Source: Parvularculaceae bacterium (GTDB lineage: Bacteria > Pseudomonadota > Alphaproteobacteria > Caulobacterales > Parvularculaceae). From it: DNA of 64,000 nucleotides. How positions within the stretch are numbered: the stretch's first letter is position 1; each line of letters begins with the position of its first letter. The position numbers and the translations under genes are program-made. The notes under the pieces were generated by a model. That model was given only the letters and a program-made list of their open reading frames with translations, had not been told where the DNA came from and made no database searches. The DNA lies in contig JANQMJ010000015.1 of the NCBI GenBank assembly GCA_028280115.1, forward strand, positions 124,001 to 188,000, given 5' to 3'. Positions 57,683-64,000 of this stretch are shown here, in pieces.

Positions 57683-57690
57683 GAGCGGCC
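57673..57690 (+). terminator. Hairpin overlapping the carA stop
   Basis: GGCCGCT-TAAG-AGCGGCC, seven exact pairs, with the TAA stop in the loop region. No T-run follows, so termination may need Rho; or it is an mRNA-end stabiliser. Confidence 0.4.
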
Positions 57691-57768
57691 GACCGATAAT
57701 TGCGAAACGCGCATCGATTGCGGCCGCGCTTATGCTATGAAGAGGCGGTCAAGGAAGGGGACCGTCAA

Positions 57769-59871
57769 ATGCCAACTCGCCGTATGCAATCCCGATTCAC
57801 GAGTCTTTTCGTTTTCGCCGCAGCGACAGCTTTAAGTCTTGCGTGCGTCAAAGGCGCGCTCGCCTATGATATTGATGATGTTCTTTCCGCGCCCTACGCC
57901 GAAAGCCTGGTCCGCGCGCAAAACGCCGATCGCATCGCCTGGATTGAAACGGCGCGCGGCGCCCGCAGCGTCTGGACCGCCGCCGCGCCTGATTTTGAGC
58001 CGCAACAATTGGCGAATTTTCCGAACGATGACGGGCGTCCGCTGTCTCAACTCTCCTTGTCGAGCGATGGAAAATACGCTGTCTTTACTCGAGGCGGATC
58101 GAAAAACTGGAACGGCGAACATCCAAATCCGGACAGCGACCCGGATGGCGCAACGCAAACCGTTTGGATCGCACCGATCTCGACCAAGCAAGCGCGCATG
58201 ATCGCTGACGGGGCGAATCCGAAACTGTCCCCGTCGGGCGAAACAGTCCTCATTCAGCGCGACGGCGAGGTCTATGAATATCTCACCAGATCGCGAAAAC
58301 TGAAATCCGACGATCCCTTATTCACCGTCCGGGGTGCGGTGCAGAATATTGAGTGGTCGCCCGATGGCGAAAAAATCCTCTTTGTCAGCGTTCGGGAAAG
58401 TCACAGCCTTGTGGGCGTTTTCGACATTGAAGCGCGTCAGATTCGCTGGATGGGCCCAAGCGTATATCGCGACATGCACGCCGTCTGGTCGCCCGACGGA
58501 CGCGAGGTCGCGTTCCTTCGACGCCCGGGGCGCCTGAACGGCGAACGCCCCCATCTTATGACGGCGTGGCCGTTTTCCATCATGGTTGCGGATGCGGCGA
58601 CCGGCGATGCAAGAGAAGTCTGGCGATCCCCAGGCGAAATGGCGGGCGGTCTTGCGCAGCGCTATTTTCCCGAACCGTTGCGCTGGACCGCGACCGGCGT
58701 CCTTGTCTTCTATTCCGAGCATGACGGATTCATGCGCCTTTACAGCGTACCGGCCGCCGGCGGCGACGCTGTCGCGCTCACGCCCGCCAATTGCGAGGCC
58801 GAAGACACCGACATCACGCCTGACGGCGCCGCGCTGATCTATTCCCATAATTGCGGCGATGTCGATCGCCGGCGCCTCGCGGTCGTAGCGACAGACGGCG
58901 GGGAGCCGACGGCGTTGACGCAGGGCGACGGCATCGAAACGAGTCCGGTCGCATTGTCAGCTGAACGGGTCGCCTATCGCGCCGGCGGCGCGACGGCGCC
59001 GACGCGCATCGCTTATCTGGCGCCCGGACAAACGCCGTCATTCATCAGCAGCGCGCCGGACGCCGATTTCCCGGCGGCCGAGCTTGTCATTCCGCAGCAA
59101 GCCATCTTGCAGGCAAGCGACGGCGTCACCGTTCACGGTCAACTCTTTGCGCCGCCGGACCTCAGCGAGAACGATAAGAGGCCTGCGCTTCTCTACCTCC
59201 ATGGCGGTCCGATCCGTCAGATGCTGCTCGGCTGGCATTATCGGGGCTATTACGCGAACGCCTACGCCATGAACCAGTATCTCGCCTCTCAAGGCTATGT
59301 CGTCCTCGCCGTCAATTTCCGCGCCGGCATCGGCTATGGCCGCGACTTTCGACTGGTCCCTGATCATGGACCGCGCGGCGCCTCGGAATATAAGGATGTC
59401 CTCGCGGCGGCCGATTACCTGAAATCCTTGTCCTATGTCGACGACGAACGGATCGGCTTATGGGGCGGCTCCTATGGCGGCCTTTTGACTGCGCAAGGTC
59501 TGGCGCGCAATTCCGACATATTCGCCGCCGGCGTCGATCTTCACGGCGTTCACGACTGGTCGCTGGATTTCCCGAATGTTCCCGGTCGCTATTGGGGCCT
59601 GACGCCCGATGAAATGGAACTGGCGCGAAAGTCCTCGCCGATCGCGGACATCGACGGGTGGCGCTCGCCGGTTCTCTTCATCCATGGCGATGACGACCGC
59701 AATGTGGTTTTCTGGGAGACCACGGACCTGGCGATGCGTCTGGACCAACGGGGCGTTCACTGGGAGGCGCTGGTCCTGCCCGATGAGGTTCATGGATTTT
59801 ATCGTTACGCGTCATGGCTCGCGACTTTTCGGGCGACCGCCGACTTCTTCGACCGCATGCTGAAAGAATAG
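57769..59871 (+). CDS. Secreted S9 (prolyl oligopeptidase) family peptidase
   Basis: 700 residues from the ATG at 57769, with AAGGAAGGGGA upstream; the frame opens earlier (57700) without a site. Signal peptide (SLFVFAAATALSLACVKGALA) cleaved to the periplasm. Beta-propeller WD40-like repeats (SPDGEKILF, SPDGREVAFLR), then the hydrolase domain with Ser568 in WGGSYGG, Asp643 in HGDDDRNV and His675 in DEVHGFYR. LHGGPIRQ is the oxyanion strand. Distantly similar to the S9 peptidase at 7.3 kb, which is membrane-anchored. Confidence 0.92.
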   Translation: MPTRRMQSRFTSLFVFAAATALSLACVKGALAYDIDDVLSAPYAESLVRAQNADRIAWIETARGARSVWTAAAPDFEPQQLANFPNDDGRPLSQLSLSSDGKYAVFTRGGSKNWNGEHPNPDSDPDGATQTVWIAPISTKQARMIADGANPKLSPSGETVLIQRDGEVYEYLTRSRKLKSDDPLFTVRGAVQNIEWSPDGEKILFVSVRESHSLVGVFDIEARQIRWMGPSVYRDMHAVWSPDGREVAFLRRPGRLNGERPHLMTAWPFSIMVADAATGDAREVWRSPGEMAGGLAQRYFPEPLRWTATGVLVFYSEHDGFMRLYSVPAAGGDAVALTPANCEAEDTDITPDGAALIYSHNCGDVDRRRLAVVATDGGEPTALTQGDGIETSPVALSAERVAYRAGGATAPTRIAYLAPGQTPSFISSAPDADFPAAELVIPQQAILQASDGVTVHGQLFAPPDLSENDKRPALLYLHGGPIRQMLLGWHYRGYYANAYAMNQYLASQGYVVLAVNFRAGIGYGRDFRLVPDHGPRGASEYKDVLAAADYLKSLSYVDDERIGLWGGSYGGLLTAQGLARNSDIFAAGVDLHGVHDWSLDFPNVPGRYWGLTPDEMELARKSSPIADIDGWRSPVLFIHGDDDRNVVFWETTDLAMRLDQRGVHWEALVLPDEVHGFYRYASWLATFRATADFFDRMLKE

Positions 59872-59924
59872 ATGGGGCTGCAGTCGAGGGCGAACGCGGC
59901 GCTTTATGATCTTCCGAGCTCGCC

Positions 59925-61106
59925 CTATGCGCGTTTGCGCCGCCATCGAACGTCCCTCGCATCGATGAAGCGGCCCATCCGCGCGAGTTCCGCATCGAGC
60001 TTCCTAAGCCGCGCCGGCGTCGGTTTGACGCCCGGCTCCCACCAGACATTGTCAACGACAAGGCGCCCCTTCTTGCGGTCGGCCTTGACCTCGATGCGGC
60101 CAACAAAACGATCGCCCTCGAGCATGGGGTAGATATAATAGCCGTATTGGCGTTTCGCGGCGGGCGTGAACATTTCATTGCGGTAGTCGAAACCGAAGAG
60201 TTTTTCGAGCCGTTTGCGGTCGCGGATCACCGGATCGAACGGATTGAGCAGCCGCAGCCGGCTGGTCGGGGCTTTGAGCGTTGCAAGACGGTCCTCGATG
60301 TCGCCAAGCGCCAGCGCCTTCTGGGCGCCGTTCGCGGTTTCGATTTCAACCTGGATTAAATCCTTGCGCCGGCGTTTCGCCCAGGCTTTGACTTCTTCCA
60401 GGTCCACTGCATCCCAATAGCGCTGAATGTCGCCTTCGCTGGCGAATCCCATCCGCTCAAGCGCGTTCGCGCACAGCCAGTCGACTTGCGCCCGGTCGCC
60501 GATCTCTTGCTTGAGGTGTTCTTCGGGAATGACCCGCTCGCGCAAATCATAGTGCTTGATGAAGTTCTTGCGGTGACAAGTCGCAAGCACGCCCGCATAC
60601 CAGTAATAGTCGAGCACGAATTTGTGCGGCGGACGCGCCCAGGGATGATCGCTCTTGCTCTGCGCGGCCTCGAAATCGCGCGTCGACAGCGCCCCCTCGC
60701 GCTCGATGCGCTTGAGGATCTTTTCACGCTCTCGTCTGGGCGGCATCGCCTCTCGCCAGCGGCTGTTTTCAACGCGCTTGCGCAGGCGCTCGAACTGGCG
60801 GCGCCAATAAGGATAGATGCGCATGGGCAGCGCCGAGGCGTCATGGGTGAAATGTTCGAACGCGATGCGGTCCTTGACCATGTCGTCGAGCATCAGCTCG
60901 CGATAGTTCTGGTTGCGCGACCAGAGAATGTGATCGTGGGCGCGCGCGACGATGCGAATGGTGTCGAGCTGGACGAAGCCCAACCGCTCGATGATGGCGC
61001 ACAGCGCCGTTTCGTTCGCGGCGCCAGTCGGCGACTGGGCAAGGCCCTGTCGCTCAAGCCAGAGGCGCCGGGCGTTGCGGTTCGAAATGACAAACGGTTT
61101 CGACAA
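59925..61106 (-). CDS. YcaQ-like winged-helix DNA glycosylase
   Basis: 393 residues from a TTG start at 61106 (AAGGA 6 nt upstream), giving LSKPFVISNRNARRLWL. The frame is open to 61493, but that segment lies antisense to the MBL gene and is not protein-like. The family (HTH_42, DUF1006) includes E. coli YcaQ, which unhooks interstrand crosslinks. Seen: GFVQLDTIRIVARAHDHILW, HDASALPMRIYPYWR, and C-terminal PMLEGDRFVGRIEVKADR and LLNPFDPVIRDRKRLEKLFG. The QxD catalytic motif of the family fits QLD. Confidence 0.85.
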   Translation of the reverse strand: MSKPFVISNRNARRLWLERQGLAQSPTGAANETALCAIIERLGFVQLDTIRIVARAHDHILWSRNQNYRELMLDDMVKDRIAFEHFTHDASALPMRIYPYWRRQFERLRKRVENSRWREAMPPRREREKILKRIEREGALSTRDFEAAQSKSDHPWARPPHKFVLDYYWYAGVLATCHRKNFIKHYDLRERVIPEEHLKQEIGDRAQVDWLCANALERMGFASEGDIQRYWDAVDLEEVKAWAKRRRKDLIQVEIETANGAQKALALGDIEDRLATLKAPTSRLRLLNPFDPVIRDRKRLEKLFGFDYRNEMFTPAAKRQYGYYIYPMLEGDRFVGRIEVKADRKKGRLVVDNVWWEPGVKPTPARLRKLDAELARMGRFIDARDVRWRRKRA

Positions 61107-61184
61107 GCGGTTCCTTCCCCGCAATCTATTCCATCGCGCCAAGCGTCGTGACAGGGACCCGGGTTTTAGTCTATCACCCGGCGC

Positions 61185-61916
61185 ATGACCAATTCGCCAG
61201 TACCGCCATTCCGGATCCGCGTCGCGCCGGTAACGCCGTTCGAGCAAAACTGCTCGATTATCAAAGCGCCGTCGGGCAAGGCCGCGGTGATCGATCCCGG
61301 CGGCGAGCCGGAGAAGATCCTGCGCGCCGCGGAGGAATTCGGCGCGACCATCGAACAGATCTGGCTCACCCATGGTCATCTCGATCACGCCGGCGGCGCC
61401 GAAGCGATCAAGCGCAAGACCGGCGCGCCGATCATCGGGCCGCAAAAGGAAGACGCGTTCTGGCTCGACCAGATCGAGGATCACTGGGCGCAATACGGCC
61501 AGCCGGGGCTAGGCGAGGACTGCAAGCCCGACAAATGGCTTGAGGACGGCGACACGGTCGAACTAGACGGGATTATATTCAATGTCGCCTATACGCCGGG
61601 GCACACGCCGGGCCATATCATTTTCTATCATCAGGGCGCGCGCATCGCCTTTGTCGGCGACGTCCTGTTCGCCGGCTCCATCGGCCGGACGGATTTTCCC
61701 CGCGGCGATCACCAGACGCTGATTAATTCAATCACGCAAAAGCTCTGGCCGCTCGGCTCGGACATGCAGTTCGTGCCGGGCCACGGGCCGGTGTCGACCT
61801 TCGGCAAGGAACGGCTTTCCAATCCGTTCGTCGCCGACCGCGTCACCGGCTATCAGGGCGCGGAAAAACAGCCGGCCAATGTCGCCGATCAGAAAACAGC
61901 GAAACGATGGATGTAA
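61185..61916 (+). CDS. MBL-fold metallohydrolase (glyoxalase II-like)
   Basis: 243 residues. Zinc motif THGHLDHAGG, and later AYTPGHTPGHIIFYH and IAFVGDVLFAGSIGRTDFPRG (Asp). FVPGHGPVSTFGKERLSNPF supplies the last His. This set of motifs matches the short YcbL-type hydroxyacylglutathione hydrolase-like proteins. Substrate not determined. Divergent from the glycosylase gene. Confidence 0.92.
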   Translation: MTNSPVPPFRIRVAPVTPFEQNCSIIKAPSGKAAVIDPGGEPEKILRAAEEFGATIEQIWLTHGHLDHAGGAEAIKRKTGAPIIGPQKEDAFWLDQIEDHWAQYGQPGLGEDCKPDKWLEDGDTVELDGIIFNVAYTPGHTPGHIIFYHQGARIAFVGDVLFAGSIGRTDFPRGDHQTLINSITQKLWPLGSDMQFVPGHGPVSTFGKERLSNPFVADRVTGYQGAEKQPANVADQKTAKRWM

Positions 61917-61949
61917 TGGCGCCGGCGACGATCAGGCGCGCTAAAAACA

Positions 61950-62537
61950 TCACTGCGGCGGCGGCAGCCAAAAGTCGCCAGGCCTTTGAATGATAACTGT
62001 CTTGAAATGAATTTGATCGCCGAATGCGGACTGATCATCGTTACTTGCATTAACGGCAATTGAGAATTTGACGTCGCCGTCTGCTTCTGCAGGCGACATC
62101 CATTTCAACTTCCACCGTACTACGTTAGAGGTACAGCCAATACTTTTTACGCAAACTTGTGGCGAAAAGCGATTGTCAGTTAAAGATGAATTGTAACTCG
62201 GTAAAATAGATCTCGCTTGTACGCCATTTGATTCAATATCTTCAGATTCAGAGATAAATTTTCCTTGGGATGCAATAATTTGAAAACCGGCTTTTTTGTG
62301 TTTCATGTTCATGAACTGCACATGGACGTTGACTCCCTCTCCAAAGGAGACCGGTCTGTCATCAATGAATATTGCTATTAAGGGTGAGTCCAAAGCTGCT
62401 TCACTGTCGAAATGACAGGACGCGCAATTCTCCGCTGCTTGCGGGTCCGCCGAACCCCAAGACGCACCATCGGGATGGGCGAGCGCAAGGCTGGGCGCTG
62501 CAACAACGGTTAAGACAACTGCAGCGCCAAGCCGCAT
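61950..62537 (-). CDS. Secreted protein with a c-haem motif
   Basis: 195 residues from the ATG at 62537. Signal peptide (AAVVLTVVAAPSLALA), then ENCASCHFDSEAALDS: one CxxCH near residue 38. The rest is beta-rich, with GVNVHVQFMNMKHKKAGFQI and RWKLKWMSPAEADGDVKFSIAVNA, resembling the Reelin-like/choice-of-anchor modules sometimes found after such motifs. The middle of the gene has clearly lower G+C than its start. The start lies 5 bp after the stop of the propeller gene, so the two are coupled. Confidence 0.75.
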   Translation of the reverse strand: MRLGAAVVLTVVAAPSLALAHPDGASWGSADPQAAENCASCHFDSEAALDSPLIAIFIDDRPVSFGEGVNVHVQFMNMKHKKAGFQIIASQGKFISESEDIESNGVQARSILPSYNSSLTDNRFSPQVCVKSIGCTSNVVRWKLKWMSPAEADGDVKFSIAVNASNDDQSAFGDQIHFKTVIIQRPGDFWLPPPQ

Positions 62538-62542
62538 GGCTA

Positions 62543-63541
62543 TTATTCCTGCGGCTCGACGATGGCGCGGCCGATCGTATTGGCGTCGGCGCCGAACCAC
62601 ACGGCGCCCGAGGGTTCGTGATAATACATATGGCGGAGCGTGCCGCCGCCCGACGGCACGTTCGTCGCGCTGAAGAATTCCTCCGTCGCCGGATCGAAAC
62701 CATAAAATATATTCGGCTGAACGCCGGTCGCCACGGCCCAGATGCGCCCGCTTGCGTCCGACGCCGTGCCGTAGGGACGCGCCTGTTCGCCTTCCGGAAA
62801 GGCCCATTCTTTGAATGCGTCGGCCGCCGGATCATAAGCCCCAAGAAAACCTTTTGCGTAATCAACATACCAAACGCGTCCATCGGCGGTGACCTCAAGC
62901 CGGCGCGGGCGAGTTTCTTCTCTCGGCAGAACGATTTCGCGAAGCGCCATCGTCTCGGGATCGATCTGCGCCAGCTTGTTTGTCCCGAGCAGCACAACCC
63001 AGACCGATCCGTCCGGCGCCTGTTTGATGCCGTAAGGCCGCGAACTTTCCGTCTTTGACGAGATAAGATCGACCTTGCGCGTTTCGATATTAAGCCGGCC
63101 CATCATATTGGCGCCCTGCAGCGTAAAGAATATGTTTGCTTCTTCTTTGTCGAAGACCAGCGTGTGCGGGTCGCGCGCCGCCGGGTCCGGCATCGGAATT
63201 TCTTCAATCTCGCCCGTTGCCGGATCGTACCGGCCGATCAATGCGGTGCGATTGCCGGCGTACCAGACGATCCCATCAGAACCGACAATGAGATTGTGCG
63301 GGGCCGAGCCTTCTTTGAGGTCGACCTTCATGATCTCGCCGGTTTCGGCGTTTAGGCGGGCGAGATATCCGGCGCGCTGGCCGACGAACCAGACCGACGT
63401 CGCGCTTTCCGCAAAGGGATCGCGCGGCCGGGAGTTTTCATACGGCACTTCCCATTCCTGGATATCGACTGTCTCTTGAGCGTATGCCGCGGTTGCTGCG
63501 AGCATCGCCAGGCCCGCTAAATACCCTTGTGTTTTCCACAT
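62543..63541 (-). CDS. Secreted Vgb-like beta-propeller protein (streptogramin lyase family fold)
   Basis: 332 residues. Signal peptide (GLAMLAATAAYAQ), then seven short propeller blades with repeated GxVWxV/GxxGRxDPATG patterns (DGIVWYAGNRTALIGRYDP; DGSVWVVLLGTNKLAQIDP; SGAVWFGADANTIGRA). Family members include virginiamycin B lyase, but this one is secreted and followed by a haem-motif protein, so an antibiotic-resistance role is unlikely. Possibly a periplasmic oxidase/lyase or a ligand-binding partner of that protein. Confidence 0.8.
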   Translation of the reverse strand: MWKTQGYLAGLAMLAATAAYAQETVDIQEWEVPYENSRPRDPFAESATSVWFVGQRAGYLARLNAETGEIMKVDLKEGSAPHNLIVGSDGIVWYAGNRTALIGRYDPATGEIEEIPMPDPAARDPHTLVFDKEEANIFFTLQGANMMGRLNIETRKVDLISSKTESSRPYGIKQAPDGSVWVVLLGTNKLAQIDPETMALREIVLPREETRPRRLEVTADGRVWYVDYAKGFLGAYDPAADAFKEWAFPEGEQARPYGTASDASGRIWAVATGVQPNIFYGFDPATEEFFSATNVPSGGGTLRHMYYHEPSGAVWFGADANTIGRAIVEPQE

Positions 63542-63703
63542 TTCGTTCTCCAGTCCTCAGTCGTTCCCCGATCCGGCTTTCCCGCCGGAGCGGACAATAC
63601 CACAAAGCGCGCGCCGAAATCATGACGTTCCAGACGCGCGATGCGGCAAATGACATAAAACTTTCGTTAGTCTGGAAAAGACAGCGGCTTTACAAGCAAG
63701 ACC

Positions 63704-64000
63704 CTAGTCTTTCGAATAGGGACAAAGCGGATGTTCAAGCAGCCGGCGGTTATAAGCGTCGATGTTCGGGAATTCTGCGATCGCGCCGACCATGCGCGCC
63801 CAGTTGGTGGCGAAGCCGACAATTATGTCGGTGACGGAAAACGCGCCGCCCACAAGATACTCGTTTTGTGCGAAATGATTGTCGAGAACCGGCAGGGCGC
63901 GTTTAAGTTCGGCGTTATTTTGCTCGATGACCGCCGGCAGGCGCGCTTCTTTCGGATAGACGAACGTATTGCGCGCCGTGTTCCATAAATGCGCCTCGAC
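63704..64000 (-). CDS. Glutathione S-transferase family protein, C-terminal part (runs off window)
   Basis: The last 98 residues of a protein entering from the right edge. All-helical GST C-domain: LPVLDNHFAQNEYLVGGAFS, VTDIIVGFATNWARMVG (the conserved Asp N-cap region) and FPNIDAYNRRLLEHP. The thioredoxin-like N-domain lies outside. The stop is about 160 bp from the Vgb-like gene start, on the same strand, with no visible terminator between. Confidence 0.85.
   Translation of the reverse strand, partial: VEAHLWNTARNTFVYPKEARLPAVIEQNNAELKRALPVLDNHFAQNEYLVGGAFSVTDIIVGFATNWARMVGAIAEFPNIDAYNRRLLEHPLCPYSKD

Noticed and set aside
62543..63541. Antibiotic resistance by virginiamycin B lyase
   Set aside because: Only the fold is shared; the protein is secreted and coupled to a haem-motif protein.

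Overview
The window (about 60% G+C, dense, short intergenic gaps) is chromosomal DNA of an alphaproteobacterium. The dusB-ntrY-ntrX-trkA-trkH-dat-hfq-hflX order, the rpoD-dnaG / yqeY / carA neighbourhood, fused ispDF, fused cysNC and a CtrA-like TTAA-N7-TTAA box all point that way. The family is not certain; a Parvularculales/Hyphomonadaceae-like marine lineage is a guess. I see no transposases, integrases, CRISPR arrays, rRNA or tRNA genes.

Layout. 1-3.8 kb (minus): a TPR protein, a c-haem-motif lipoprotein and sdaA (cut by the window edge), then a CinA-type N-domain protein. 3.9-9.5 kb (plus): sfsA, map, radC, a PfkB sugar kinase and an S9 peptidase. 9.5-14.0 kb (minus): beta-carbonic anhydrase, an asparaginase lipoprotein, and a cytosolic histidine kinase overlapping a HerA/DUF87 ATPase gene. 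14.2-20.6 kb (minus): a 2-methylcitrate (propionate) block, prpD-NTF2-prpB-cupin-ABM-prpC-folE-crotonase, interrupted by a REP-like nested palindrome. 20.7-23.7 kb (minus): TauE/SafE transporter, phosphoesterase lipoprotein, DUF3429 membrane protein, GbsR/MarR regulator. 23.9-27 kb (plus): sulfate activation, cysD carrying an extra N-terminal DNA-binding-like domain, then cysNC. 27-38.2 kb (minus): inositol-phosphatase family, hflX, hfq, D-amino-acid aminotransferase, trkH, trkA, ntrX, ntrY, dusB. 38.3-40 kb (plus): ispDF and a CinA C-domain gene with no ordinary start codon. 40-46.5 kb: ratA/COQ10-like gene, small unknown genes, lipA, ald with a terminator-bearing leader. 46.6-49.7 kb (minus): the highlight, a 1028-residue receptor-channel fusion. 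49.8-57.7 kb: rpoD, dnaG, typA, yqeY, carA. 57.8-64 kb: a second S9 peptidase, a YcaQ-like glycosylase, an MBL hydrolase, a haem-motif/Vgb-like secreted pair, and a partial GST.

Most of the window is housekeeping. The strongest candidate for something undescribed is the gene at 46634-49720. It joins a periplasmic TAXI-type solute-binding domain, three membrane helices with a re-entrant pore-like loop, and tandem cytoplasmic RCK/TrkA-type domains in one chain: the plan of a ligand-gated, RCK-regulated ion channel. It lies in visibly lower-G+C DNA than its neighbours. Secondary candidates are the HTH-CysD fusion with matching upstream palindromes, the CtrA-box-preceded histidine kinase/HerA pair, and the non-canonical start of the CinA C-domain gene.
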